64,000 bases of DNA from Alphaproteobacteria bacterium (GTDB lineage: Bacteria > Pseudomonadota > Alphaproteobacteria > RF32 > CAG-239), in NCBI GenBank assembly GCA_017626035.1, contig JAGAJR010000027.1:23415-87414 (forward strand), written 5' to 3'. A program made the translations under genes and the position numbers. Positions 26,824-36,310 of the stretch are shown here, in pieces. The first letter of the stretch is position 1. The number at the start of each line of letters is the position of its first letter. The notes below the pieces were generated by a model, which ran no database searches, had not been told where the DNA came from, and worked only from the letters and a program-made list of their open reading frames with translations.

Positions 26824-27813
26824 TCACATCGTTTTAGCGGAATTAAGAGCCGAGCGAATAATTTTAGACACGGTGTCTCCTTGAGACCGCGTCGTTTTAG
26901 TGCTGCCTGTTCCGGCTTGGGCAAAACGGCGATTTAAATTTTGAACTTTCTGCCGATGTTCTTGCTTGCGTTCCGCCAAGGTTTTGCGAGTTTGATCGTT
27001 TTTCTCTACGGAAGCCAGATAGGTAACGGCCTGTTTTTGGGCCTGAGAACATGCAGCGGCAAGTTGAGCGTCTTTCCATTGGATGGTATTGTCTCGGAAA
27101 GAAGTCAAAGCCTTGTTTTGCAAGTATGAATTCTTGCTTGTGTATTTGGTAATAAAAGCTTCGCTGTTAATTTTTTCAAGACTTCCGGCATTTTTCAAAG
27201 CTGTAAAAGGAGCCGATGAATAAGGACCTTTGACATAACTGCGGGCAAACAGGGATAAAACCACCGGATGAATGTCTGAAAGCATAATCGGTGTTTTCTT
27301 TTTGTTTTTGGCGTCAGTAATCAAAGATTTTTGAAGGCGTCCGAAACACTCCGGCAAATAAATCTGGCAAAGAAAATCTTCCTGAGCCTGCGTAAACAAT
27401 TCGCTTTGAGAGGCCGCCAAAGCTTTCCATTTGGCGTCATTAACCCTATAAACGTCAATAACCTGTCCTTTTTTGTTTTTGCCTTTTGTTTTGGTAACCG
27501 AAAGCTTGCCTTGTAAAGGCTTGTAAATATCATTTTGGTTGATGAATTTTATCAGTCGGCTGACATTGTACCCGTCAAGCTGGTTGATGCCGTGATAAGT
27601 ACTTCCGGGCGAAATGGTTGCCGCCGGATTAGCCGAACCTTTGGTTTCTGTGGTGGAACTGAGCCAAGCCAGAGAACCGTTGCATTTATCATTGTAGTTT
27701 TTTTGTCCGAACATACTCAGGGAAGAAGCAAAAAGCAGGGCGGAAGCACCAAGAACTTTCAGTTCATCCACACGTGTACGCCAGACACTTTTTTGTCTGT
27801 CGTCTTTTTTCAT
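26824..27813 (-). CDS. Hypothetical protein, possible lysozyme-like fold
   Basis: 329 residues with a hydrophobic stretch at about 18-36, which could be an anchor or an atypical signal. A segment near 55-80 (STTETKGSANPAATISPG, then YHGINQL) resembles the Glu-containing active-site region of lytic transglycosylases and related lysozymes, which often read E-x-G-x-x-N-P-x-A-x-S then G-x-x-Q-L. That would suit a peptidoglycan-cleaving enzyme, but the rest is unfamiliar and the call is weak. The C-terminal 70 residues are basic and helical. ACGGAG is before the ATG. It is directly upstream of lexA on the same strand, only separated by the SOS promoter. Confidence 0.45.
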   Translation of the reverse strand: MKKDDRQKSVWRTRVDELKVLGASALLFASSLSMFGQKNYNDKCNGSLAWLSSTTETKGSANPAATISPGSTYHGINQLDGYNVSRLIKFINQNDIYKPLQGKLSVTKTKGKNKKGQVIDVYRVNDAKWKALAASQSELFTQAQEDFLCQIYLPECFGRLQKSLITDAKNKKKTPIMLSDIHPVVLSLFARSYVKGPYSSAPFTALKNAGSLEKINSEAFITKYTSKNSYLQNKALTSFRDNTIQWKDAQLAAACSQAQKQAVTYLASVEKNDQTRKTLAERKQEHRQKVQNLNRRFAQAGTGSTKTTRSQGDTVSKIIRSALNSAKTM

Positions 27814-27889
27814 TTTTTTTCTCCGTTTATTTCAACGGCAATATAACCTCTGTATGAAAGTTTGTCCAGATGGAATATGCATTTATTTG

Positions 27890-27917
27890 TTGAAAAAATT
27901 TTTGATACGTTTATAGT
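27890..27917 (+). promoter_or_regulatory. lysS promoter
   Basis: TTGAAA, a 16-nt spacer and TATAGT, 44 nt before the lysS ATG. Confidence 0.55.
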
Positions 27918-27960
27918 GCTTAGCAGAAATTTAACCGCATAATAATTGGAAATTGTTAAG

Positions 27961-29433
27961 ATGACTGAAGAGACTAATATTCACCGTGAATCCAGATTGG
28001 CAAAACTGAAAACTTTGCAGGAAAAAGGATATAATCCGTATCCGTATAAATTTGTGCCGAATGCTTATGCTGCGGATTTGCAGGAAAAATATAAAGATTT
28101 GGAAGCCGGTGCCGACACTGAAGACCGCGTAACCGTTGCCGGCCGTGCCATGGCTGTCCGCAACAGCGGAATGTTTATTGATTTGAAGGACGTCAGCGGC
28201 AAAATTCAAGTTTTCTGCCATAAAAACCACTTGAACGAGGAAGAACTGGAACGCCTGAAATGTCTTGACGTCGGAGATATGGTCGGTGTCAGCGGTTATG
28301 TCCGCAGAACGCCGAGAGGCGAACTCTCCATTGCTGCCGAAAAATTTGACATTATCGCCAAGTCTTTGCAGCCGCTGCCGGAAAAATTCCACGGATTGAC
28401 GGATGTTGAAGCCCGTTATCGCCAACGTTATGTTGACTTTATTATGAATGATGACAGCCGTGAAATTTTCAAAAAACGCTGCCAGATTACTTCCGCAATC
28501 AGACGTTATTTTGAAGAACATAACTTTTTGGAAGTTGAAACGCCGATGCTGCACCCGATTATGGGCGGTGCAAATGCCAAACCGTTTATTACGCACCATA
28601 ATACCTTGGATACGGATTTGTATCTGCGTATTGCTCCGGAACTTTACCTGAAAAAACTGGTTGTCGGCGGCTTTGATCGTGTGTTTGAAATCGGACGTAA
28701 CTTCCGCAACGAGGGAATTGACAAGAGCCATAACCCGGAATTTACCGCTTTGGAAGCTTATCAGGCTTATGCCGACTATAACGATATGGCTGAGTTAATT
28801 CCGTCATTGCTGGCTTATGTCGCCGAAAAAGTTCTGGGAACAACCGTTCTGAATGTTAACGGAGAAGAAATCGACCTCTCCAAACCTTTTGTTAAAAAAT
28901 CCATGATTGAGCTGGTTAAAGAATATACCGGAGCCGACTTTATGACTGTTGATACGCTGGAAGAAGCCCAGGCCTTGGCTAAATCTGTCGGGGTAGATGC
29001 TTCTGACTGCATTTCCTGGGGAAAGGTTATTTCCGAAGTGTTCGACGAGAAAGTCGAAGCCAAACTCATTCAGCCGACATTGGTAATGGATATGCCGCGA
29101 GATATTTCTCCTTTGGCAAAAACGCACCGTTCCAATCCGCGTTTGGTTGAGCATTTTGACGCTTATGTTGCCGGAATGGAAATGGGATGTGCTTATTCCG
29201 AATTGTCCAATCCTCTGGAGCAGAGAGAACGCTTTGAAGCTCAAGGAGCCGATCGTGAAGCCGGAGATGACGAAGCCCAGATGATGGATGAAGACTTCAT
29301 CAATGCTCTGGAAAACGGTTTTCCTCCGACCGGCGGAATGGGAATGGGTATCGACCGTTTGGCAATCTTGCTGACCGGTTCGGCAACTATTCGTGATGTA
29401 ATTGCATTTCCGACCCTGCGTAAAAGAGATTAG
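27961..29433 (+). CDS. lysS: Lysyl-tRNA synthetase, class II
   Basis: 490 residues from the ATG at 27961; a TTG five codons earlier is less likely, and neither has a good ribosome site. An N-terminal OB-fold anticodon domain (about 55-145, [15 protein letters not shown]) is followed by the class II core: motif 1 around [16 protein letters not shown], motif 2 [12 protein letters not shown], and motif 3 [14 protein letters not shown] near the C-terminus. Typical length and order for a bacterial class II LysRS. Two nt separate it from the polysaccharide-deacetylase gene. Confidence 0.95.
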   Translation: MTEETNIHRESRLAKLKTLQEKGYNPYPYKFVPNAYAADLQEKYKDLEAGADTEDRVTVAGRAMAVRNSGMFIDLKDVSGKIQVFCHKNHLNEEELERLKCLDVGDMVGVSGYVRRTPRGELSIAAEKFDIIAKSLQPLPEKFHGLTDVEARYRQRYVDFIMNDDSREIFKKRCQITSAIRRYFEEHNFLEVETPMLHPIMGGANAKPFITHHNTLDTDLYLRIAPELYLKKLVVGGFDRVFEIGRNFRNEGIDKSHNPEFTALEAYQAYADYNDMAELIPSLLAYVAEKVLGTTVLNVNGEEIDLSKPFVKKSMIELVKEYTGADFMTVDTLEEAQALAKSVGVDASDCISWGKVISEVFDEKVEAKLIQPTLVMDMPRDISPLAKTHRSNPRLVEHFDAYVAGMEMGCAYSELSNPLEQRERFEAQGADREAGDDEAQMMDEDFINALENGFPPTGGMGMGIDRLAILLTGSATIRDVIAFPTLRKRD

Positions 29434-29435
29434 CC

Positions 29436-30722
29436 TTGTCGGCAAAGAAAAAGCAGAAACAGAAAAAACACCGCCTCCGGCGGCAAATGAAGCCGTTTTT
29501 CAAAAATGGCAAGTATCTGTTTGCTGCTTTTTCTTTATTTTATTTGTTTTTGGTTTTTGGGCTTAACTCGGATATTTCCCGACCGGATGTCAAAACCAGT
29601 TTTCAGCAGAACCTTGAATATATTGCGGCAAGGGAAACTATCCCGGCCGAGTTGCTGAAATGTTATCCGACGGCAGGGGAGGCGGCTGTCGAGCAAGTGT
29701 CTGAAAAAGATGCCGAGTTTATTGCCCAGGCTCTTGATGTTGAAGAAGACGCAACCGATATTGTCTACCGTTTGTCTGAAAAAATGCGGGAAGATGTGTC
29801 AACCGTTTTGCCTGAGTGCCAATCGGAATTATTTGAAAAACTCCCGCAGATAAATCAAATTTCCGTTCCGGAGCCGGAAGAGGCGGAATATTCCGAATAT
29901 GAAGAGGAATTGCCTCAGAATGTCATTGATGACTTTTGGGAAAAAGACCATACTCAGGAAGCCGGTTACCGGATTAACCTGAATCATAAAAACATTAAGG
30001 AAATTGAAGTTTTAGTAAAGCATAAGCCGGTTTATTTCGGAAGCAGGCCGCTGATTGCCGTGGTAATTGACGATATGGGAATTAACCGCAAAAGAACTAA
30101 AGACATCAGTTCCCTGCAAGCTCCGTTAACCTCTTCTTTTCTGACTTATGGACGCTCTTTGCACGAACAGGTTGACGAAGCCTTTGCCGCCGGACATGAG
30201 ATTATGATACATGTTCCCATGGAGCCGAAAAAAGCGTCTAATCTGGCTCCGGATACCTTGACCGTGCAAATGGACGAAGCGGAAATCAAATCCGGATTAA
30301 ATAGGATGTTATCTCTTTTTAACAATGTTAAAGGAATTAACAATCACATGGGCAGCCGCTTTACGGAAGACCGTGAGCGGATGGGATATGTAATGGATAT
30401 CTTGAGCGAAAACAATCTGTTCTTTTTGGATTCAAAAACTTCTGCCCGTTCGGTGGGTAAAGATGTTGCCCGCCAAAACGGAGTCGACTATGTGCACCGC
30501 CATGTCTTTCTGGATAACGAAAATAAATTGGACTATATCATAAAACAACTGGAAATAACCGAAAAAATCGCAAAAAAGAACGGCTATGCCGTAGCTATCG
30601 GCCATCCGAAAAGCCAGACTTTTGAAGCTCTGAAATTATGGCTGCCGACGTTAGATGACAAAAATGTCCGTTTGGTGCATCTGAGTAAAATTGTGAACTT
30701 GTTGAATCCTCAGGAAAAATAA
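29436..30722 (+). CDS. Divergent polysaccharide deacetylase (DUF610) membrane protein
   Basis: 428 residues if started at the TTG at 29436, two nt after the lysS stop; an ATG at 29487 is an alternative and neither has a clear site. A Lys/Arg-rich start is followed by a membrane segment (about 28-46), an acidic spacer to about 195, and the DUF610 domain: PLIAVVIDDMGIN, GHEIMIHVPMEP, NNHMGSRFTED, FFLDSKTSARS, AIGHPKS. Asp and His ligands of NodB-like deacetylases can be traced (DD, H-P, NNHMGS). Substrate unknown; probably acts in the periplasm. Confidence 0.8.
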   Translation: MSAKKKQKQKKHRLRRQMKPFFKNGKYLFAAFSLFYLFLVFGLNSDISRPDVKTSFQQNLEYIAARETIPAELLKCYPTAGEAAVEQVSEKDAEFIAQALDVEEDATDIVYRLSEKMREDVSTVLPECQSELFEKLPQINQISVPEPEEAEYSEYEEELPQNVIDDFWEKDHTQEAGYRINLNHKNIKEIEVLVKHKPVYFGSRPLIAVVIDDMGINRKRTKDISSLQAPLTSSFLTYGRSLHEQVDEAFAAGHEIMIHVPMEPKKASNLAPDTLTVQMDEAEIKSGLNRMLSLFNNVKGINNHMGSRFTEDRERMGYVMDILSENNLFFLDSKTSARSVGKDVARQNGVDYVHRHVFLDNENKLDYIIKQLEITEKIAKKNGYAVAIGHPKSQTFEALKLWLPTLDDKNVRLVHLSKIVNLLNPQEK

Positions 30723-30860
30723 AATATTTTGACAAATTAGCCAAAATACTCTTGCAAAATAGAAAAAATGTGCTAAAGTTATCTTTAATATTTGATAGCT
30801 TTATAGATTTATTTTGAGTTTTTTTAACATATTTTTTTATTTTAAACTTAATCTTAGCTT

Positions 30861-31565
30861 ATGAAAAAGGTTGTTTTTGCTGCTTTTATGGCAGTTGCGG
30901 TTTTACTGACTGCAAGTTGTGGAAAGACTTCCGGTACTAACGGAAGCAGTGTGGAAGAGACAGCGGTTCAGGGAACCAAGTACACAATCACCAAGGAGAT
31001 TACCTCTGATAAAGCCAAGTATGGTGTAAAGGTCGGCAATACTCAGACGATTGAAAATTCCTACGAAAGTATGACCTATTTTCACGGATTTTTTATCGCG
31101 AATAATGTAAGCGATCTTGGAGGAACAATCTTATCTGAAAGAGTACTTTTGGATCCTAAAAACGGGAAAACTGTTATGACCAGCGATACGATAACCTACT
31201 GTGAAGAAGGTTATTTCATCGGGAAAACGAGAGACAAGACGGACGTCTATTTCCCGGAAACCGGAGTTGGATTCTACGCTTTGGATGGTTATGCCATATC
31301 CGGCAATGTTATTCTGGCGAAAGGATATGAAGATTGGGGAGCTTATACGACTTCCAATGACACAATCCTTGGTCCCCATTACAAGCAGATTATCTTGCTT
31401 GAAAAGGGAAAAGAACGACAGTATCTCATTCAAGAAGACGGTGTCTGGCTTAGATTAAACGCACAAGGGGAGGCAATAGCCCAAGTATCTGCCGCCGAAA
31501 TGAAAAAGCTGAAGAAGCAAGGCGGATGGCAGAAAGATGCGGGAGCTTTTGTTTTGAAAAAGTAA
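30861..31565 (+). CDS. Lipoprotein with WG-like segments
   Basis: 234 residues. Signal peptide and lipobox LTASC with Cys20. The mature part has short repeats like KYGVKVGNTQTIENSYESMTY and EDWGAYTTSNDTILGPHYKQ, which recall WG beta-repeats (Gly-x-Tyr/Trp with an I-x-P-x-Y pattern), common in Bacteroidota but of no fixed function. There is no Shine-Dalgarno sequence before the ATG; the leader is very AT-rich. Those traits set it apart from its neighbours and could mean transfer from Bacteroidota. A promoter-like TTGCAA/TAAAGT pair lies near 30754-30781. Confidence 0.6.
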   Translation: MKKVVFAAFMAVAVLLTASCGKTSGTNGSSVEETAVQGTKYTITKEITSDKAKYGVKVGNTQTIENSYESMTYFHGFFIANNVSDLGGTILSERVLLDPKNGKTVMTSDTITYCEEGYFIGKTRDKTDVYFPETGVGFYALDGYAISGNVILAKGYEDWGAYTTSNDTILGPHYKQIILLEKGKERQYLIQEDGVWLRLNAQGEAIAQVSAAEMKKLKKQGGWQKDAGAFVLKK

Positions 31566-31580
31566 AGCACTCTCTGAATC

Positions 31581-31628
31581 ATAAAAGAAATCCCTGCAAG
31601 CTTCCGGCTTGTCAGGGATTTCTTTTAT
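31581..31628. terminator. Long bidirectional terminator hairpin
   Basis: ATAAAAGAAATCCCTG and CAGGGATTTCTTTTAT arms enclose an inner CAAGC/GCTTG stem. It lies between the converging lipoprotein and phosphatase genes. Confidence 0.85.
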
Positions 31629-31657
31629 TGTATAAAACATAGTCAAATTATAGATAT

Positions 31658-34000
31658 TTACTTGATTTTTATTTCGATTTTTAGAATATTCTTACCGTTT
31701 TCACGAGAATACATTATTGAATCTGCCATTTTTTTTGCAATAAATATGCCTAATCCCCCGATAGGACGTTCTTGGAGCGGTTGAAAAATATCAGGATCCC
31801 GATGTTCAATCGGGTTATACGGCTTGCCTTTATCCATGAACTTCAAGCTGTATGTGCCTTTGTATAATTCGGTTTTGATATGGACTTCTCCCCCATTTTC
31901 ATAAGCGTATAAAGCAATATTTGAAAACAATTCTTCAGTAGCGACAATTATTTTTGTTCTGATGTCTTTGGAAATCTCTTTTTGCATCATGTCCTGCTCA
32001 ATAAAATCCAAAACAATCCCAAGTTTTCTGACATCTGCTTCAATAGTCAGGGATTCTGAATCTTGTCCGCGATAATGGAATGCCAACATTGTGATATCAT
32101 CAGATTGAGGCGAGTTTTGACTAAAGTCCTTGATGTCGGATATAATGGTGTTGATAAGTTCGGTCGGAGAACCGGAGTATTGTCGCAAAACATTTTGCAG
32201 GCGTTCTTCTCCGTAAAATTGTCTTTCATTGTTTTCCGCTTCGGTTATGCCGTCTGTATAGAGAAAAACGCAACTGTTGGGCAAGAGTTTTATTTTTTCG
32301 GTTTTATAAGAAGTTCCTTCTTTTACCCCTAAAATAAAATTTGGTTTTGGGGTGATTTTTTTGCATTTTTGATTGGCAATTAAAAAAGGCGGCAAATGTC
32401 CGGCGTTAACATATTCCATGACACCGGTTTTGAGGTTGATAATGGCTAAAAAGGCAGATACGAACATACACATACTGTTGCCTTCACATAATGCGTTGTT
32501 TACCTGTTCAAACAATTTAGCCACGGAAGAGGTGTGTTGTGCCGTATGTTTTATCACTTCTTTTGCTCGCATCATATATAATGCCGCGGAAATACCTTTC
32601 CCCGAAACATCGGCAATGACAATGGCAATTCGGTTTTTGCTCAAGAAGAAAAAGTCATAAAAATCTCCGCCGATTTGTTTTGCCGGAATCATCAAGGCAT
32701 TCAGCTGAAATTCTTTTTGTTCCGGAAAATCAAGAGACAGGGCTGAGAGTTGAATTTTTTTTGCAATATCCAACTCGCTCAAAACTTTTTGTTTTTCGGA
32801 AATTTCCGCCTTTTCTTTATCAATATATGTCAGAAGGTTTGTCCGCATGTTATGAAAAGCGGTGGATAAGGTTCCTATTTCGTCATCAGAACATGTTTCT
32901 GATACAATTTCAGAGAAATCTCCTTTACCATATTGGGTCGCTATTTTGGCGATTTTTAACAATGGACGAATGGAATAATAACAAATTTTATTGATTAAAA
33001 GTAATAAGAGCAGTATGACGGCAATTACGGAAACAACAATCATAATCTGCAGATCATATACCGGTTTAAATAATTCTTTATAAGAAAAAATTAAACAAAC
33101 CCCCCAATTAAGATGAGGTACCGGAGCATAAAAGGAAATAGTCGGCTCCGGATAAATAGATGAGTAGGGGAGCTGCATTTGCCCGGACTGTCCGGAAAGC
33201 ACTTTTTTTCCGATTTGGGAAAGTTTTGGTAAATTTAAACGGGAGGCAAGCTCATAGATGGTTGTTTTTAAGTTTATTTCAGGGTCGGGATGGGTAATAT
33301 ACAATCCGGTCTTAGAAATTAATACCAGATTTCCCTCATCCTGAAAAGGTGATTGTTCAATATGTTGAAGAATATCCTGTAAACCAATGGAAATAGAAAC
33401 CAGTCCGCTGAAAACGTTTTCTCCCTGAAATTTAAACGGCAGAATACAAGAAATAACCATCCTTTTATCTGGAGTAACGGGGCTGATGTAAGGTTCTGAC
33501 CAAAAAATTTTTTCATCATTGTCAGCACCTTTCAATTGAGGATATATCCCGTAAAAATCATTGATTTTTTCTTTATTAAAGAAAAAAGATTTATCCTGAG
33601 CAAATGAGGAATATAATGTTCCTGAAGAGGAATTGGAAGAAGAAAAAGTATAAACTGCGGCATGAGATAAATCTAGACCTGAATTGTAAACGGTTTTAAT
33701 TGTGGATTTAAGAGCAATTTCTATTGAGTTGCCATCATCTGCGTCAAGCTGTTGCAAAGTGTTTCTCAAACCTCTGACAGCTTGTTCCGTTTCCAAAACC
33801 AAATGGTTAATATTGCTAACGGCAGCGTGAATGGAATGAGCAGAATGTTCCAAAATCTGCTCTTCTATAATCATTTTAGAACGGGAAGAGACAATGCTTA
33901 AAAGCAACACCACGCCTAAAAGAACGCCGGCCAAAACACCGAGGCTCAATTTAAAAACCAGAGATTGCTTTCCAAACCACTTTTTACCGAAACAATTCAT
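31658..34000 (-). CDS. Sensor PP2C phosphatase (SpoIIE type) fused to an anti-sigma-type kinase
   Basis: 780 residues. Membrane segment 1 at about 15-37, a periplasmic sensor of roughly 280 residues (dCACHE-like by layout, DEGNLVLISKTGLYITHPDPE), membrane segment 2 at about 322-345, a HAMP linker, then a SpoIIE-type PP2C domain (IGGDFYDFFFL, IVIADVSGKGISAALYM, YVNAGHLPP, LYTDGITEA, SDDITML). The C-terminus (about 655-780) is a GHKL ATPase like RsbW (ATEELFSNIALYAYENG, GGLGIFIAKKMADS). It can therefore dephosphorylate a STAS antagonist and perhaps phosphorylate it too. Its ATG overlaps the stop of the STAS gene by one base. Confidence 0.9.
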   Translation of the reverse strand: MNCFGKKWFGKQSLVFKLSLGVLAGVLLGVVLLLSIVSSRSKMIIEEQILEHSAHSIHAAVSNINHLVLETEQAVRGLRNTLQQLDADDGNSIEIALKSTIKTVYNSGLDLSHAAVYTFSSSNSSSGTLYSSFAQDKSFFFNKEKINDFYGIYPQLKGADNDEKIFWSEPYISPVTPDKRMVISCILPFKFQGENVFSGLVSISIGLQDILQHIEQSPFQDEGNLVLISKTGLYITHPDPEINLKTTIYELASRLNLPKLSQIGKKVLSGQSGQMQLPYSSIYPEPTISFYAPVPHLNWGVCLIFSYKELFKPVYDLQIMIVVSVIAVILLLLLLINKICYYSIRPLLKIAKIATQYGKGDFSEIVSETCSDDEIGTLSTAFHNMRTNLLTYIDKEKAEISEKQKVLSELDIAKKIQLSALSLDFPEQKEFQLNALMIPAKQIGGDFYDFFFLSKNRIAIVIADVSGKGISAALYMMRAKEVIKHTAQHTSSVAKLFEQVNNALCEGNSMCMFVSAFLAIINLKTGVMEYVNAGHLPPFLIANQKCKKITPKPNFILGVKEGTSYKTEKIKLLPNSCVFLYTDGITEAENNERQFYGEERLQNVLRQYSGSPTELINTIISDIKDFSQNSPQSDDITMLAFHYRGQDSESLTIEADVRKLGIVLDFIEQDMMQKEISKDIRTKIIVATEELFSNIALYAYENGGEVHIKTELYKGTYSLKFMDKGKPYNPIEHRDPDIFQPLQERPIGGLGIFIAKKMADSIMYSRENGKNILKIEIKIK

Positions 34001-34311
34001 TAGGCTTTTTCAACAATATTTTGAAATCCTACAAGATCAAAAATTGATTTGTTAAAATCAGAAACATTAATAATCTTCATGATACCGCCGCAGGCCTTCA
34101 TCATTTTTTCATAATATAAAAAGACTCTTAATCCGGAAGAGAAAATATATTCCACATCTTTCAAGTCAAAAATAAGTTCATTTACACCGGTTAAATCAAT
34201 TGCTTTTTCCAGTTCCGGAGATGTGTTTGGGTCAAGCCAGCCGGCTAATGTACATACTAAAATTCCGTTTTGTCTTGTCTGCTCAATTTTGATTGTTATT
34301 TCTGGTTTCAT
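34000..34311 (-). CDS. STAS-domain anti-sigma factor antagonist
   Basis: 103 residues: one STAS domain. The loop YIFSSGLRVFL (about 55-65) carries the likely phospho-acceptor Ser58. AGGAG is 7 nt before the ATG. Overlap with the next gene (TAATG) means translational coupling, so it is the obvious partner of the phosphatase/kinase: dephosphorylated STAS protein would bind an anti-sigma or effector. No sigma factor is adjacent; the general-stress type PhyR/EcfG is not seen in the window. Confidence 0.88.
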   Translation of the reverse strand: MKPEITIKIEQTRQNGILVCTLAGWLDPNTSPELEKAIDLTGVNELIFDLKDVEYIFSSGLRVFLYYEKMMKACGGIMKIINVSDFNKSIFDLVGFQNIVEKA

Positions 34312-34337
34312 TACTTACTCCTAATAGTGCAAACACA

Positions 34338-34365
34338 AATTAAAGGATATAACATCCTCTGTCAA
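34338..34365 (-). promoter_or_regulatory. Promoter of the STAS-phosphatase operon
   Basis: Read leftward: TTGACA (34360-34365), a 16-nt spacer and TTAATT (34338-34343). The spacer contains a perfect AGGAT/ATCCT dyad. Confidence 0.55.
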
Positions 34366-34463
34366 TAGTTTCGTATATTGTTCTCTAAGAGAAAAAAAGC
34401 ACTTTTTCAGAGGAATTGTTTAGTGCTAATAGTTTCACAACGAATTTCAAAATTAAGAATAGA

Positions 34464-34503
34464 AAAAATCCCAACGATTGCATAAGCAATTATTGGGATT
34501 TTT
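34464..34503 (-). terminator. Intrinsic terminator of the paralogue pair
   Basis: AAAAATCCCA and TGGGATTTTT outer arms with an inner GATTGC/GCAATT stem, 44 nt after the stop of the leftward gene at 34548. Confidence 0.8.
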
Positions 34504-34547
34504 ACGGAATTAGGGGAGACAGTTTTACGCAAAGGTCTTGTTACCGT

Positions 34548-35321
34548 TTAAAAATTGTCATCTCTGACAATTTTCATGTCTTTTACCAAGTAAAGAGAAA
34601 AATATCTGTCAATCTGCGTTCCCGGACAAGTTATGACGTTTTTGGTTACCTGTTTTGTCACATCAAAACTTAGGATATCCTTATATTTATTCTGACACAA
34701 AATCGAGAGAGAATCAGCAATCTGTTTTCTTCTCATCGCAGCCAGACTGATATTTAATCTGTCTTTATGGCGAATTATTAATTCACATTCTTCAACGGTA
34801 GGATAACGCCATCCGTCTTTAATCTCAGCGGATGTTTTATGTACCGTAAAGTCTGATCCGGCATATTTCAGAAGCGTCATTTTCTCATCGGAATAAGATA
34901 GGATAATTCCTCTGACTTTTACGCCGGGTATGGCACGGTAATCAGGAAGAATATCACCCGTTGTATAAACGTATCCTCCAATAATCATATTTTGAGACGG
35001 GGCAATTCGAATTATTCCTTTACTAAACGACGTTATCGAAGGAAATTTGTTGTCCTCTTTCCCATCACTCTTTGCCTGAACTTCTTCAATATCATTGCCC
35101 GAAACAAAATTCAGAGAAGGGCGTTGATTGTCATCTTCCGATAAGTCGGATTTTAGCAAATCCGCTTTTATTTCATCGCCATTTTTATAAACGATGCTTA
35201 ATGTGATATTTTTTATTTCCCCGGTCGCTATCCAGTTTGTAAAAATCTCCAGAGGAGACAACCCCAATCTCTGCACCATATCGTTTATCAACATAGTGTC
35301 AGTAAAATTTTTTTGTTCCAT
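34548..35321 (-). CDS. Hypothetical protein, paralogue A
   Basis: 257 residues, cytoplasmic by sequence. It shares with its upstream neighbour an N-terminal helix pair (LINDMVQRLGLSPLEIFTNWI) and a C-terminal core (WRYPTVEECELIIRHKDRL). That core resembles the W-x-L-P-x-x-x-E-L-x-x-I pattern of DUF1566/Lcl domains, preceded by VRGIILSYSDEKMTLL, which resembles the Lcl opening strand. So it may be a degenerate Lcl-like domain; function unknown. No Shine-Dalgarno before the ATG. Thirteen nt after its paralogue, same operon, closed by a terminator. Confidence 0.6.
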   Translation of the reverse strand: MEQKNFTDTMLINDMVQRLGLSPLEIFTNWIATGEIKNITLSIVYKNGDEIKADLLKSDLSEDDNQRPSLNFVSGNDIEEVQAKSDGKEDNKFPSITSFSKGIIRIAPSQNMIIGGYVYTTGDILPDYRAIPGVKVRGIILSYSDEKMTLLKYAGSDFTVHKTSAEIKDGWRYPTVEECELIIRHKDRLNISLAAMRRKQIADSLSILCQNKYKDILSFDVTKQVTKNVITCPGTQIDRYFSLYLVKDMKIVRDDNF

Positions 35322-35334
35322 GTGTGTTTTAATT

Positions 35335-36144
35335 TTAGTTAATACTAATAACTCTTATGCTGAATGAAGCGGATGAAGCGGATTTTTCCGGTACTTCTCT
35401 CGTTATTGCGTTTTCCAGATTAAAAATGCTGGCTGTTAATTTTGAAGCGTCTTTGCTTTGATAAAAAAAGTCTTTTATTTTTTTCAAATTAATATGCAAC
35501 TTTAGAAAGGCAGCCTGAAGAATATCTTTATAACAAAATATTACTTCACATTCTTCATAATATGGAAAGCGGCAGGAAGAGGGAAGTTTTTTCAAAGCCC
35601 GTCCATAACCGCAATGCTGTTCGCAAATATTCAGAAGCCACAGCAGATTATCACGTTGATCAAGAAGGATTCCGGCAAAAACAAAATGTTGTTTTTGTTT
35701 TGCCTCGCGAGATAAGGGAGATTTTCTTATAAAAACCTTGTTTCCCTGCAAATAGGCAAACATACCGCACCTGGTGGATAAGATGGTTTCAGGAGTAAGT
35801 TCAAATGAAGCGTCTGCTTCATCCCAACTTCCTTCAAAAAAATCATTTTTTCCGGTCGATACATCAACGGCAGGGGCTTGCTTCTCTGTGTCTTTCTGAG
35901 AAAATGCGTGGTCTGATACGGAAATTTCGGCAGAATCTGTAACAACACCATCATTTTGTTGTGAAACAATCGGAGCTGTAACACAAGAAACGGATGTTTT
36001 TGCAAAATTTGCATTTTGCACAATGTCAACCAAAGATAAAACGTTATCTTCCAACCAATTCAGTGTAAGAATACTGGGACAAACATTTAATCGCTTCATC
36101 ATTAAAGCAATTAAATCAGAATTAGGCAAATTGTTGTTTTTCAT
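35335..36144 (-). CDS. Hypothetical protein, paralogue B
   Basis: 269 residues from the ATG at 36144 (MKNNNLPNSD); an ATG ten codons earlier is also possible, and neither has a clear site. Regions matching paralogue A: LIALMMKRLNVCPSILTLNWL at the N-terminus, FVFAGILLDQRDNLLWLLNI and CRFPYYEECEVIFCYKDIL later. The middle (about 50-125) is Ser/Asp/Gln-rich and looks disordered. Unrecognised family. The pair lies between the STAS operon and tRNA-Glu. Confidence 0.6.
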   Translation of the reverse strand: MKNNNLPNSDLIALMMKRLNVCPSILTLNWLEDNVLSLVDIVQNANFAKTSVSCVTAPIVSQQNDGVVTDSAEISVSDHAFSQKDTEKQAPAVDVSTGKNDFFEGSWDEADASFELTPETILSTRCGMFAYLQGNKVFIRKSPLSREAKQKQHFVFAGILLDQRDNLLWLLNICEQHCGYGRALKKLPSSCRFPYYEECEVIFCYKDILQAAFLKLHINLKKIKDFFYQSKDASKLTASIFNLENAITREVPEKSASSASFSIRVISIN

Positions 36145-36310
36145 ACTAGTAATTTTGATAAAATAATTATACATAATGAACTTTGCTTTCAGAGGGAATA
36201 CTCTAAATTTGTCCCCTTGTCAATCTCTTTGGGGATGACAAACTTGTTTATATTGGTGATTTGTATATCGGAAGTATAAGTATCTCGCCCGAAGCGATGT
36301 TGGAATTTAA

